From: Sulfurospirillum arcachonense DSM 9755
Lineage (GTDB): Bacteria; Campylobacterota; Campylobacteria; Campylobacterales; Sulfurospirillaceae
DNA: 64,000 nt
Direction of reading: 5' to 3'
Assembly (NCBI RefSeq): GCF_000597725.1
Contig: NZ_JFBL01000004.1
Location: 1 to 64,000 of the forward strand
Positions 9,560 through 18,438 of the stretch are shown here, in pieces; within the stretch, counting starts at the first letter, position 1, and every line of letters begins with the position of its first letter. Made by a program: the position numbers and the translations under genes. The notes under the pieces are model-generated. The model had not been told where the DNA came from. It ran no database searches and worked only from the letters and a program-made list of their open reading frames with translations.

Positions 9560-10521
9560 TTGCACTACAAAAAATCTCTTATGTAGTGTTAATGCTTTTA
9601 ATAATATGTCTAATATCTTTTGGAGCTATTCATTTAGCTCCAAATTCTTTTTTTGCAACTGGTGAACTAAATCCAAACATAACAGCAGAGTCAATAGAAC
9701 AGTTAAAAAGAGTTTATGGCTTAGATAAATCTTTACCTGCACAATTTATATCTTGGCTTAGTGCTGTTGTACAACTAGATTTTGGTATATCTTTTGCAAG
9801 TGGGAAAAGCGTTCGTGATGAAATACTTTCTCGTTTGCCTATAACGTTGCTTTTAAATATAATCAGTTTAGTATTAGTTTTTAGTATATCTATGTTTTTA
9901 GGGATAAAATCAGCACTAAAACAAAATAATAGATTTGATAAATTGGTAAAACAATTTTCCCTTTTTTCTTATGCTATGCCTTCTTTTTATTTAGCACTTC
10001 TTTTAGTCATAATTTTTAGTGTAAAGTTTAATTTATTTCCTATTTCAGGGCTCCATTCAGTTGATGTTAAAAGTGGATTTAGTTACTATATAGACTTCGC
10101 TTGGCATTTGATTTTGCCTATTTTTGTTATGGTTTTTGGAGGTATTGGAAGTCTTACTATGTATATAAGAAGTTTAACTTTAAGTATTTTAAAAAGTGAT
10201 TATATCTTTTTTGCACTTTCACGTGGAATCAAAGGTAATAAGCTTTTTAGGTATTTTATATTACCCAATATTTCGCCACCTATTGTAACTATTTTGGGTC
10301 TATCGCTTCCTGGTCTTATTGGAGGAAGTGTTATTTTAGAATCAATTTTTGCAATAAATGGGATGGGGCTTCTTTTTTATCAAAGTGCACTTAGTAGAGA
10401 TTATCCTGTGATTATGGGAATTCTTATTGTATCTGCATTTTTAACTTTAATAGGAAATATTGTTGCAGATTTAGTTTTACTTAAGTTAAATCCACATTAT
10501 AAAAACTCAAATAAAGTTTAA
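9556..10521 (+). CDS. ABC transporter permease, DppB/OppB family
   Basis: This 321-residue inner-membrane protein belongs to the peptide/nickel-type permease family. It has an N-terminal membrane segment followed by a periplasmic region (HLAPNS..., YGLDKSLPAQFISWL). Further membrane segments surround the cytoplasmic coupling loop, with the EAA-like region at FFALSRGIKGNKLFRYFILPN. The C-terminus has the typical LPGLIGGSVILESIFAINGMG. It would pair with a DppC-type partner, two ATPases and a binding protein, but none is adjacent, so it is an orphan in this window. The substrate cannot be told. Confidence 0.85.
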   Translation: MIALQKISYVVLMLLIICLISFGAIHLAPNSFFATGELNPNITAESIEQLKRVYGLDKSLPAQFISWLSAVVQLDFGISFASGKSVRDEILSRLPITLLLNIISLVLVFSISMFLGIKSALKQNNRFDKLVKQFSLFSYAMPSFYLALLLVIIFSVKFNLFPISGLHSVDVKSGFSYYIDFAWHLILPIFVMVFGGIGSLTMYIRSLTLSILKSDYIFFALSRGIKGNKLFRYFILPNISPPIVTILGLSLPGLIGGSVILESIFAINGMGLLFYQSALSRDYPVIMGILIVSAFLTLIGNIVADLVLLKLNPHYKNSNKV

Positions 10522-10573
10522 TTAAGCTTAAAAATTGTAATCTTTAGTAAGCATATATACATAAAGGTTTATT

Positions 10574-11176
10574 ATGAAGATAAAATATTCTGGACCTAGG
10601 CCTTTTATAACCCATCATGGAGTAACATTTAAAGATGGAAAAGAAGATAAATATGTTTATCTTATGATTGGTATACAAATACTTCAAGCAATCGATAAAG
10701 ATTTTGGTGAAAAAAAATCTTACTCATATGATATTACTACAAAAAGATTAAGCAATGAAGAAATTTTAAATATCATGCTTCAATACGAGCCAAGCCTTGA
10801 AAAAGATACAAATTTAGAAAGAATATCTTATGAAGAAAAACTCGATGAAGAGATATACAATGTCAGTACTAAAGACAATCTGACAGAATTAGAAAAAGAG
10901 ATATTAGCGAATAATTTAAAAATTATGAAAGAATATAGAATTCAAAGAGCAATTAATAAAATATATTATATGCACAATATTTATGAAATTGGATCAGTGA
11001 TAAAACGAGAGAAAATAACTGAGATTGATACACCATTTTATGAAAAGTATTGGCATGTATTAAGAACGATTCAAGGTGAGTTAACAAAAGGAAAAAGCTC
11101 AATAAATACGGAATTAAAAATTGAAGAAAATGCAAAAGGAGATATGGTAGCTAAGTTACTTATATCAAATATTTAG
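10574..11176 (+). CDS. Conserved-looking protein of unknown function
   Basis: This is a 200-residue soluble protein without signal peptide or membrane segment. I do not recognise a domain. The N-terminus (KIKYSGPRPFITHHGVTF, then a YVYLMIGIQILQAID segment) looks like a folded beta-alpha unit. The middle is charged and helical (about residues 55-130). The C-terminus reads ISNI. It ends 4 bp before a hairpin built from two palindrome copies and is convergent with nusA. Codon use matches the neighbours, so it is probably a native gene. Confidence 0.75.
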   Translation: MKIKYSGPRPFITHHGVTFKDGKEDKYVYLMIGIQILQAIDKDFGEKKSYSYDITTKRLSNEEILNIMLQYEPSLEKDTNLERISYEEKLDEEIYNVSTKDNLTELEKEILANNLKIMKEYRIQRAINKIYYMHNIYEIGSVIKREKITEIDTPFYEKYWHVLRTIQGELTKGKSSINTELKIEENAKGDMVAKLLISNI

Positions 11177-11179
11177 GGG

Positions 11180-11212
11180 TTTACATGTAAAGGTTTAACC
11201 TTTACATGTAAA
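11180..11212. terminator. Hairpin made from two facing TTTACATGTAAA palindromes, probable bidirectional terminator
   Basis: Copies at 11180-11191 and 11201-11212 flank GGTTTAACC, so the whole 33 nt form a perfect 16-bp stem with a single-base centre. It lies between convergent genes (the 200-residue protein and nusA). A run of U is missing, so as a terminator it would depend on the long stem. Confidence 0.65.
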
Positions 11213-11218
11213 GATATA

Positions 11219-12334
11219 TTAGTTCTCACCAAACAGGTTTTGAAGTGCATTTGGATCTTTGGCTGAGTCAGTAGATTCCCCATTACCACTACTTTGACCT
11301 TCTAATTCTACAAGTTCTATATCCATTCCAACAAGCATAGAAGTTAAACGAATATTTATACCACTTTTACCAATAGCTTTAGATTTTTGATCACTTGGTA
11401 GAGTTACAATAGCTTTATCATCCACTATTTTTACATTTGAGATGATAGCAGGACTAAGGGCTCGTGAGATAAAAATTTCTGGAATTGACGAGTACTCTAT
11501 ACAGTCAATATTTTCACCATTTAATTCTCCACTTACAGCATTGATTCTCATACCTTTTGTTCCAACTGTTGCACCTACTGCATCAATATTTGGATGAAGT
11601 GAAGTCAGGGCTACTTTAGCTCTTTCTCCAGGGATTCTCGCTGAACTATTGATAGTTATCATTTCATCTTTAATTTCAGGGACTTCAAGAGTTAGAAGAG
11701 ATTCTAAAAATTTTGGACTTGTTCTTGAAATTTCTACATAAATACCTTGGGCTTTATCTATAAAAACTTTTCTTATAACTGCTTTAACAACATCACCAAC
11801 TTTAAATTTTTCACCTTTGATTCTGTTTTTTCTTGGCATTACTGCACGAACTTCATCAAATTCAACATAAGTTGCTTCTTCATTATCTATTCTTGTTACA
11901 GTTCCAACAATACTATCACCAACCATATTTTTATATTTTTCAAATATTTGATTTTCTAATAATCTTTGTATATGGAATTCCAATTCTCTATGTAAAGTAG
12001 CAGCTGCTGTACGTCCGAGGTTATCTAGAGGTAATTCATAAGTAAGTTCATCTCCTATTTCAATATTTGGATCAACTTCTTTTGCTTCACTTATTGCAGT
12101 ATATTTGTCTTTTTCATTTTCTAATCTTTCATCATCATCTTTAACTACTAATACTTTTTGATAAAGGTTTAATGTTTTAGTATCAGTATCTATAATAGTT
12201 TCATAATCATAATCTTCACCATATATTCTTTTTGCTGTTTTTGTTAATGCAAAACATACAGTTTTTTTTACATCTTCAATATTTAAGTCTTTTTCATGAG
12301 CAATTGATTCTATTATATCTATAATTTTTTCCAT
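11219..12334 (-). CDS. nusA: Transcription termination/antitermination factor NusA
   Basis: NusA binds RNA polymerase and nascent RNA and modulates pausing, termination and antitermination. The 371-residue protein has the N-terminal polymerase-binding domain (1 to about 125) and an S1 domain (about 132-200, starting VGDSIVGTVTRID). Two KH domains follow (GERAKVAL...VGATVGTKGMRI and AIGKSGINIRLTSMLVG). It lacks the C-terminal acidic repeats of the E. coli protein, as is usual in this phylum, and ends in a short Ser/Gly-rich tail. It stands alone with a long structured upstream region. Confidence 0.95.
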   Translation of the reverse strand: MEKIIDIIESIAHEKDLNIEDVKKTVCFALTKTAKRIYGEDYDYETIIDTDTKTLNLYQKVLVVKDDDERLENEKDKYTAISEAKEVDPNIEIGDELTYELPLDNLGRTAAATLHRELEFHIQRLLENQIFEKYKNMVGDSIVGTVTRIDNEEATYVEFDEVRAVMPRKNRIKGEKFKVGDVVKAVIRKVFIDKAQGIYVEISRTSPKFLESLLTLEVPEIKDEMITINSSARIPGERAKVALTSLHPNIDAVGATVGTKGMRINAVSGELNGENIDCIEYSSIPEIFISRALSPAIISNVKIVDDKAIVTLPSDQKSKAIGKSGINIRLTSMLVGMDIELVELEGQSSGNGESTDSAKDPNALQNLFGEN

Positions 12335-12652
12335 ATTTTCCTCTTCATTTTTAATTTTTCATAATTACTAAAAAATAATTTAGTAATTAAAATTTTGTAC
12401 TAATAGAGTATTTTTACTCTATTCATTTCTCTTTAAAAAACTCTATTTTTACTAAAATAATTTAATCATTATTCAAGCATAATCATAGCTTTTTTATTGT
12501 CGCAATATAAAAGTTATGTTAATGTTTTTTAGGGATTGCTGGAGAAGGTCTGAATTATATCTTAAATATGCTTTTAGTTACTTTAATGCGAAATTTATTC
12601 AAATATTGTTATACTCTTCGATTATAATAATGTTTGAGAAAGAGGAAGACTC
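12335..12652. other. 318-bp divergent intergenic region with hairpins and promoters
   Basis: Between nusA (leftward) and the HP0268-like gene (rightward) I see no gene. Two inverted repeats lie in the nusA leader: 12363-12372 with 12379-12388 (10 bp, loop 6) and 12402-12410 with 12415-12423 (9 bp, loop 4). A visibly GC-richer patch lies around 12530-12555. Rightward -10-like boxes are TATACT (12610-12615) and TATAAT (12623-12628). No tRNA or known small RNA is recognised. Confidence 0.5.
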
Positions 12653-12895
12653 ATGGAATTAAAATTAGCAAGAAATGAAATAAATGCAAAACCAAAAACA
12701 ATTCTTTTAGAAAAAGTAGAAGAGATAATAGCAAAAGAGGGTCACAAAATATTTTATTTTGATAAAGAAAACTCGCATAAAGACTTAGTAGCTTTAGTAG
12801 AGTATTTTGAAGAAAAAGACTTTAGTGTCTATCTTCGTGAAGTAAAATATGGACTAGGGGAAGAGGATTATATGTATGAGATACATATACTGTAA
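12653..12895 (+). CDS. Small HP0268-family protein
   Basis: This is an 80-residue protein resembling H. pylori HP0268, a small alpha/beta protein reported to have nicking-nuclease activity. It shares the overall pattern: a charged N-terminus, then [29 protein letters not shown], and a C-terminal YEIHIL. In H. pylori and C. jejuni the homologue also sits directly upstream of miaB, which supports the call. Whether the nuclease activity is general is not established from sequence. An AAAGAGGAAG ribosome site precedes the ATG. It is 11 bp upstream of miaB. Confidence 0.75.
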   Translation: MELKLARNEINAKPKTILLEKVEEIIAKEGHKIFYFDKENSHKDLVALVEYFEEKDFSVYLREVKYGLGEEDYMYEIHIL

Positions 12896-12906
12896 GGTTT
12901 GATTTT

Positions 12907-14217
12907 TTGAGTAATAAAAAGAAATTATATATTGAAACTTTAGGTTGTGCAATGAATACTCGTGATACCGAGCATATCATTGCAGAACTAAGTTCAAAAG
13001 ATAGTTATGAGCTTTGCAATGAGGCAAAAATTGCAGACTTGATTATGATAAACACTTGTAGTGTTAGAGAAAAACCAGTTAATAAACTTTTTTCAGAAAT
13101 TGGTGTTTTTAATAAATTAAAAAAAGATGGAGCCAAAATAGGGATTTGTGGATGTACTGCAAGCCATTTAGGTGATGAGATTTTTAAACGTGCACCATCT
13201 GTTAGTTTTGTACTTGGTGCAAGAAATGTATCAAAAGTAGTTGAAGCTGTAAATACAGATAAGTTTTTAAGTGTTGATATAGATTATGATGAGAGTACTT
13301 ATGCTTTTGGTGAATTTAGAAACTCTATGAATAAAGCTTATGTAAATATTTCTATAGGTTGTGATAAACAATGTACATATTGCATAGTTCCTCATACTCG
13401 TGGTGATGAGATATCAATTCCTCCTGAATTAATCATTAAAGAAGCTAAAAAAGCAGCACTTAGCGGTGCAAAAGAGATTTTTTTACTTGGCCAAAATGTT
13501 AATAATTATGGGAAAAGATTCTCCTCAAAAAGAGATGAAAAAATAGACTTTTCAGATTTATTAAATTTAATAAGCCAAATAGAAGAAGTTGAGCGTATAC
13601 GATTTACTTCTCCACATCCTTTACATATGGATGATAAATTTTTAGAGACATTTGCTAAAAATCCCAAAGTTTGTAAGTCTATGCATATGCCTCTTCAAAG
13701 TGGTTCTACCCATATTTTAGAGCAGATGAAAAGAGGATACACAAAAGAGTGGTTTTTAAATAGAGCCATGAAACTTAGAGAATTAGTTCCTAATGTATCT
13801 ATTAGTACAGATATTATAGTAGCATTTCCAGGTGAGAGTGAAAAAGACTTTGAAGATAGTATGGATGTGATTGAAAAAGTAAGATTTGAGCAAATATTTG
13901 CTTTTAAATACTCTGCTCGTCCATTAACAAAAGCAGCAGAATTTACAAATCAAATAGATTCGGAAACTGGTTCAGCAAGACTTAAAAAGCTTCAAGATAG
14001 ACAAAATGAAATACTTGATGAAATTGCAAGTCAAAAATCTGGTCAAGTTTTAGATGTGTATTTTGAAGAGTTAAGAAATAATGGGTTAGTAGCAGGAAGA
14101 AGTGATAATAATGCACTTGTTCAAGTTGAGGGCAATGAAGAGTTACTTGGAAAGACGTTAAAAGTAAAAATAACAAACCCTAGACGTCTGGCACTTTATG
14201 GCGAAATTGTTCAATAA
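12907..14217 (+). CDS. miaB: tRNA-2-methylthio-N6-dimethylallyladenosine synthase
   Basis: This radical-SAM methylthiotransferase modifies A37 of tRNAs. The 436-residue protein has the N-terminal UPF0004 domain ([29 protein letters not shown]). The SAM cluster motif CDKQCTYC covers residues 152-159, and a C-terminal TRAM domain follows. The start is TTG at 12907. It overlaps the next gene by 20 nt. A paralogue, rimO, lies at 18,410. Confidence 0.95.
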   Translation: MSNKKKLYIETLGCAMNTRDTEHIIAELSSKDSYELCNEAKIADLIMINTCSVREKPVNKLFSEIGVFNKLKKDGAKIGICGCTASHLGDEIFKRAPSVSFVLGARNVSKVVEAVNTDKFLSVDIDYDESTYAFGEFRNSMNKAYVNISIGCDKQCTYCIVPHTRGDEISIPPELIIKEAKKAALSGAKEIFLLGQNVNNYGKRFSSKRDEKIDFSDLLNLISQIEEVERIRFTSPHPLHMDDKFLETFAKNPKVCKSMHMPLQSGSTHILEQMKRGYTKEWFLNRAMKLRELVPNVSISTDIIVAFPGESEKDFEDSMDVIEKVRFEQIFAFKYSARPLTKAAEFTNQIDSETGSARLKKLQDRQNEILDEIASQKSGQVLDVYFEELRNNGLVAGRSDNNALVQVEGNEELLGKTLKVKITNPRRLALYGEIVQ

Positions 14218-14836
14218 GACTACAAAAAGAAAAATGGAGGCCCTCTTGGTGCCTCCTTTGTTATATATTCTCCTTTATTTTATATACTTTACATGTAAAA
14301 AAAGATACCATTTTGATAGAACAAAAGTTTTAGATACACCTAGTGTATTTGTTTTTTGGCATGGTGAGTTATTGATGCTGACATTTGGATATATGGATTA
14401 TAGAAGATCAAAAAATGTAGATACTATGGTAAGTCGACATCATGATGGAGAGATAGCAACGAGATTGTTAAATCTTTTAGGGGCAGGGGCAATTAGAGGA
14501 AGTTCTTCAAAAGGTGCAATGCAGGCTTTAAAAAGTGCTTTTAAATCTCTTAATCTAGGAAGAGATGTTGCAATAACTCCAGATGGCCCAAAAGGTCCAA
14601 GATACTCTGTTGCTGATGGAGCAGTCGTAATAGCTCAAAAGAAAAATGTTCCAATAGTAACAATGAATTGCAAAGCAACAAAAGCTTGGAGATTAAATAG
14701 TTGGGATAAGTTTTCAATCCCAAAACCTTTTTGTACATTAGATTTTTATTATAGTGATCCCTTTTATATCACAGAGGATAATTTAAACGATGCAAAAGAA
14801 AAAATTAAAGAAAGGCTCATGAAAAATGCTTTCTAA
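14198..14836 (+). CDS. DUF374-family lysophospholipid acyltransferase-like protein
   Basis: This 212-residue membrane-associated protein has an N-terminal hydrophobic segment (about residues 14-30). It carries DUF374 acyltransferase motifs: [35 protein letters not shown] and [11 protein letters not shown]. The substrate is unknown, with lipid A or phospholipid acylation being the usual suggestion. The start could be 14198 (overlapping miaB) or the ATG at 14234. The longer form is kept because it is in phase with translational coupling. C. jejuni has a similar gene after miaB. Confidence 0.8.
   Translation: MAKLFNKTTKRKMEALLVPPLLYILLYFIYFTCKKRYHFDRTKVLDTPSVFVFWHGELLMLTFGYMDYRRSKNVDTMVSRHHDGEIATRLLNLLGAGAIRGSSSKGAMQALKSAFKSLNLGRDVAITPDGPKGPRYSVADGAVVIAQKKNVPIVTMNCKATKAWRLNSWDKFSIPKPFCTLDFYYSDPFYITEDNLNDAKEKIKERLMKNAF
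14288..14299. repeat. Dispersed palindrome copy in the DUF374 gene
   Basis: A perfect TTTACATGTAAA copy. It encodes Phe-Thr-Cys-Lys at residues 31-34, just after the membrane segment. Confidence 0.8.
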
Positions 14837-15278
14837 GATTAATTTGATTATTTTTACGATTGTTATTTTTGCAGGAAGTTTTTACTACTTTAATTCTAAT
14901 TCTTCTTATCAAAACTCTATTCAAGCAAGGGTGTATTATTTTTTAGGCAATTATGATAGTGCTTATGAGTTAGCAAAAAAAGCTTATGAAGAAGATACGT
15001 ACAATAAAATGGCAAATACAGTTATGATTCAAAGTAAAATTGCTAAAACGTATGAATCGTATATTCAGCAGGGAAATGATTATCTTCAAAAAATAGATGA
15101 AATTAGTATAAAAAAAGATTATACACAAGCAGATAAAGCAAGAGTAAAAATGATGTGTGAGATTATGATTGAAAGTTATAAAAATTTGGCTCCATCAACT
15201 CTTACTGATAAAACTCTTCAAGAAACAAGTCAAAAAATGCAAAAAAAGTTTATACAGTTATATGAAGAATTGTTTTAG
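14826..15278 (+). CDS. Membrane-anchored small protein, possibly TPR-like
   Basis: This 150-residue protein has one N-terminal membrane helix (about residues 5-23) followed by a helical periplasmic region. The segment VYYFLGNYDSAYELAKKAYEEDTYNKMA looks like a single tetratricopeptide-type helix pair. No enzymatic motif is visible. It overlaps the DUF374 gene by 11 nt, so it belongs to the same transcript. I do not assign a function. Confidence 0.7.
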   Translation: MLSKINLIIFTIVIFAGSFYYFNSNSSYQNSIQARVYYFLGNYDSAYELAKKAYEEDTYNKMANTVMIQSKIAKTYESYIQQGNDYLQKIDEISIKKDYTQADKARVKMMCEIMIESYKNLAPSTLTDKTLQETSQKMQKKFIQLYEELF

Positions 15279-15305
15279 GAACTTCTTTTGCTTTAATAAA
15301 GTATC

Positions 15306-15326
15306 ATACCGAATATTTGGTATAAT
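15306..15326 (+). promoter_or_regulatory. -10 box overlapped by a palindrome, upstream of the PilM/N/O-like trio
   Basis: TATAAT lies at 15321-15326. An 18-nt near-perfect palindrome, ATACCGAATATTTGGTAT (15306-15323, one mismatched pair), overlaps it. The position suits a repressor binding over the promoter. No known regulator is identified. Confidence 0.45.
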
Positions 15327-15355
15327 ACAAACAAATTAGTAAAAAACGGGTGTAT

Positions 15356-16408
15356 ATGGCATTAAAAAAAGTTTTTCAAAAATATTTTTCAAATTTATTT
15401 ATCTCTATAGTACAAGAAAATAATGAATGGATTATCTACTCAAAAATTCTTAAAAATGGAGTTATAAAAGATAAATTTTCTGAAAGCTTTATAATCTCAG
15501 AAGATGGCAGTATCCCTCCTAAAATGGAAAAATATTTAGAAGAATTTCATGCAAAATATAATTTTATATATGTATCTGTATTTTTAGATTCAATGGGACA
15601 GGGTGCAATAAGTGGCACTAGTGCTAATGATTTTGAAAAAAATAGTATTGATATGAAAAATGTAGTGCATTTTGACATAGATAAAAAGTGGTCAGTGTAT
15701 GCCTCATTTATAGATATAAATTGGGTTAAAAAACTTTTTCAATCTACAGGAATAGATTTTATATATTCACCTTTTGTTATACAAAATGTACTTATAAAGA
15801 AGCAAAAGTCTATAACACAGCCTATTTTATACATTTTGAACCATAAAGATTCAGTTACAATTAGTATTTTTGAAAATGAGGAACTTACATTTGGTGCTTA
15901 TTTTAAAACAACTACAGATGATAATCTCTCAAGTGGAGAAGAAGATTGGGACAATGTTGACGAAGAAGAGGGCGTTGATAATTTAATAGAATTAGATACT
16001 ATTGAAGATGATGAACTTGGTAGTGTGGACGAATTAGAAAATTTAGATGAATTAGATAGTTTAGATGATGTGGAAGATAATGATTTTGAAGATATTGACT
16101 CAGAAAGAGATCATAATTTAGGACATTTTGAAGGTGATGAAGAGAGTATAGAAGAAGAGAGTAATTTGGAATTATTTGGTAGAGATATATTATTATATAA
16201 GTATTTAAACACTTCATTACAAGAATTTTATAAAAATCCACTGTATAAAAGTAACTTTATAGAAAAAGTTGTTATTTTTGATGGATATGAAATTAGTTCG
16301 GAATTAATAGAGATGATTGAAGATGAGCTTTTGATGGATATTGAGATGAATAAAATCAATATCAATGAAGTAGTTTGTGATATGTCTATAAAAGAGGCTT
16401 TACAATGA
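15356..16408 (+). CDS. PilM/GspL-like protein with a long acidic linker (tentative)
   Basis: This is a protein of about 350 residues in three parts. The first is an alpha/beta domain (to about 190) with the strand-rich look of PilM or GspL cytoplasmic domains. The second is an Asp/Glu-dominated linker of about 75 residues (GEEDWDNVDEEEGVDN onward). The third is a C-terminal domain. No clear ATP-binding motif is seen, so the assignment rests mainly on the next two genes, which look like PilN and PilO. I prefer the ATG at 15356 over the GTG at 15350. It overlaps the next gene by 4 nt (ATGA). Confidence 0.5.
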   Translation: MALKKVFQKYFSNLFISIVQENNEWIIYSKILKNGVIKDKFSESFIISEDGSIPPKMEKYLEEFHAKYNFIYVSVFLDSMGQGAISGTSANDFEKNSIDMKNVVHFDIDKKWSVYASFIDINWVKKLFQSTGIDFIYSPFVIQNVLIKKQKSITQPILYILNHKDSVTISIFENEELTFGAYFKTTTDDNLSSGEEDWDNVDEEEGVDNLIELDTIEDDELGSVDELENLDELDSLDDVEDNDFEDIDSERDHNLGHFEGDEESIEEESNLELFGRDILLYKYLNTSLQEFYKNPLYKSNFIEKVVIFDGYEISSELIEMIEDELLMDIEMNKININEVVCDMSIKEALQ

Positions 16409-16929
16409 AATTAAAATATAGTTTAATTACGCCTCGAAAAAAATATTTTTTTACTATGTTTACAAAAGTTTGGATGGTTTTTATATTTTCCATAGTTGTT
16501 TTATTAAATATATTTAATCTATTTGTAATTTATAAAAATTATGATTTTAAAAATACTGCAAAAGAGTATGGTTTAGAACGTGTTAAATTAGAAAAAAACA
16601 TAGATAATATAGACGAAAAAATAGGATTTATTTTAAGACAAAAAGCAGTTGCTGAAGAGATATATGCAAATAATATCATTTTAAAAGATAGCATGAAAAA
16701 TCTTTTTGATTTAGTTCCTGATCAAATTACTTTAAATAAGGTAATTATGGAAAAAAATTCACTTGTTATTTATGGGGTAACTCCTACAAAAGACGCGTAT
16801 AATTTTCTTTTAGCAGCACCTTTAAAATCTATATTTCATACAAGTAACACAATTTTTTATCTTACTGATAAAGGTTGGTATAATTTTGTTAGTACTAATA
16901 AAATAATTAATCCAGAGGACTTTTTATAA
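16405..16929 (+). CDS. PilN-like bitopic membrane protein (tentative)
   Basis: This 174-residue protein has a short cytoplasmic N-terminus and one membrane helix (about residues 19-43). A periplasmic coiled coil follows (about 48-85), then a small domain with the PilN/ComC-like pattern LVPDQITLNKVIMEKNSLVI. This matches the plan of PilN or GspL C-terminal proteins in type IV pilus, type II secretion and transformation systems. In C. jejuni the equivalent Cts proteins are needed for DNA uptake. The start overlaps the upstream stop, and the stop (TAA) overlaps the next ATG by one base. Confidence 0.55.
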   Translation: MKLKYSLITPRKKYFFTMFTKVWMVFIFSIVVLLNIFNLFVIYKNYDFKNTAKEYGLERVKLEKNIDNIDEKIGFILRQKAVAEEIYANNIILKDSMKNLFDLVPDQITLNKVIMEKNSLVIYGVTPTKDAYNFLLAAPLKSIFHTSNTIFYLTDKGWYNFVSTNKIINPEDFL

Positions 16930-17459
16930 TGGATAAAAGTATGGAGAAAATAGATATAGTAAAGTTATTGCTTTATCTATTGGTTTTTATTGTATTAACT
17001 CTGTTTATGGTTTTAGGAGTTATTGTTCCTAATATTAAAGATTATCGTGCATCAAAAGGTGTTTATAAAAAGGCATTTATTCATAAAATGAGAGTTGAAA
17101 ATGTCCTTGCTGATAGAAATAAAGAATTGAGTAATTTAAAGACAGAAAATAGACGCGCAATAACTTCCTTTGTACGTAAGTTTTCTACAGAAAATTTCAT
17201 AAAGTATGCAGGTACGTTTTTTAATGATGTATCTTTAGTCAAAGTTAGTAAAAAAGATTATAAAAAAGAGTTTGTAGAATATGAGTTGAGAGTCAGTTCA
17301 AGCCTTAAGAGTCCTACAAATTTTTATACTTTTTTAGAAGGTCTTAATAGATATGAAAATATAGTCCAAGCAGATTTTCCTATACATATGGAATCAAATG
17401 CAAGTAAAATAAGTTCAGCTTTTACGATTAAAGTATATGATATAAATTCTACAAAATAG
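16929..17459 (+). CDS. PilO-like bitopic membrane protein (tentative)
   Basis: This 176-residue protein has a membrane helix at about residues 12-34, a short coiled coil (about 45-75) and a periplasmic ferredoxin-like domain typical of PilO/GspM. The segment SSSLKSPTNFYTFLEGLNRYENIVQ is a recognisable PilO-type helix-strand. With the two preceding genes it would form an inner-membrane alignment complex of a pilus-like or transformation machine. No secretin, ATPase or pilin gene is in the window. It overlaps tilS (convergent) by 11 nt. Confidence 0.55.
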   Translation: MDKSMEKIDIVKLLLYLLVFIVLTLFMVLGVIVPNIKDYRASKGVYKKAFIHKMRVENVLADRNKELSNLKTENRRAITSFVRKFSTENFIKYAGTFFNDVSLVKVSKKDYKKEFVEYELRVSSSLKSPTNFYTFLEGLNRYENIVQADFPIHMESNASKISSAFTIKVYDINSTK

Positions 17460-18438
17460 TTTCAATAGAAATATTTTCTTTATACATGTAAGGTCTTATC
17501 TTTGAAGGGATTTTTTCTACCCTACAAGCTTCTTTAAATTTTTTATCCATAGTTATTTTAATCCAAGGACAAATATAGATTTTATTTTGAGAAAAAACAA
17601 CAGCTATTTTTGATGAGACAATACAATCTTTTGTTCGTAGTATCTCTTCTCTACTAGCACTACTTAAAAGAGTTCCTAGTTTTTTAACAATCTTATCGAT
17701 TCCTCTAATATTGATTAAATCATCTTCGTTATTTTCTAAAATATAGAGGTTTTTTATATGTTGTGTATTCTTAGGCAATAGTCTTTTTGTATCTCTTTGA
17801 AGATAGTCAAAACTTTTTTTAATGCCATTGGCATACTTTTCACAAAAAGCATTTGAAAACTCATTTCTTATTTGATTTCTAAAATACTTTTTATCATTAT
17901 TAGAAGCATCTAAAAAGTATTTTATTTTGTTTACATGTAAAAATGTTTCAATCTGTTTTTTTTCTACATGTAACAAAGGGCGTATGGTCTTAAAATTTTG
18001 CGTTTCTTCTACTTCGTTCATACCACTAAGTTCTACAGCTCCAGCCCCACGGCTTAATTGCATTAAGAACCATTCAAATTTATCGTTTAAATGGTGTGCT
18101 GTTAAAAGGACATCATAAGCATTTTTATCTATAATTTCTTGAAAAAATGTGTATCGTGTGCTTCTTGCATTATGTTCAAAATTGTTATTCTCAAGTTTAC
18201 ATGTAAGAGTAAAGCACTCTTTGTTATTTTGTTTTGCTAGTTGTTTAGCATACTCTTCTTCTAAAGAGCTTTCTTTTCTAGTTTGGTAATTTACTAAGGC
18301 AACATCAAATTTTATGTTTAATTCTTTGAGTATAAAAAAAAGGGCAGTTGAATCACTACCCCCAGAAAAGGCTAAAAGATTTTTTGTAGTTTTTAATATT
18401 TCTATCGCGTTAGCTGATAGTTTTGGTAACTGTTGCAA
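17449..18438 (-). CDS. tilS: tRNA(Ile)-lysidine synthase
   Basis: This enzyme modifies C34 of the tRNA-Ile with CAU anticodon so that it reads AUA. The 329-residue protein has the PP-loop ATPase motif SGGSDS at residues 25-30 and the conserved [20 protein letters not shown] segment. The C-terminal domain is short, as in other epsilons. Its start lies inside rimO (29-nt overlap), so the two are co-transcribed. The gene carries four copies of the TACATGTA core. Confidence 0.92.
   Translation of the reverse strand: MQQLPKLSANAIEILKTTKNLLAFSGGSDSTALFFILKELNIKFDVALVNYQTRKESSLEEEYAKQLAKQNNKECFTLTCKLENNNFEHNARSTRYTFFQEIIDKNAYDVLLTAHHLNDKFEWFLMQLSRGAGAVELSGMNEVEETQNFKTIRPLLHVEKKQIETFLHVNKIKYFLDASNNDKKYFRNQIRNEFSNAFCEKYANGIKKSFDYLQRDTKRLLPKNTQHIKNLYILENNEDDLINIRGIDKIVKKLGTLLSSASREEILRTKDCIVSSKIAVVFSQNKIYICPWIKITMDKKFKEACRVEKIPSKIRPYMYKENISIETIL
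17930..17941. repeat. Dispersed palindrome copy in tilS (first of a cluster)
   Basis: A perfect TTTACATGTAAA copy, read here as Leu-His-Val. Shorter core copies are nearby at 17484-17491 and 17965-17973, each in a different reading context. Confidence 0.8.
18196..18206. repeat. Dispersed palindrome copy in tilS (second 10-mer)
   Basis: TTTACATGTAA followed by G, read as Leu-Thr-Cys-Lys. It is a near-perfect copy. Confidence 0.75.
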
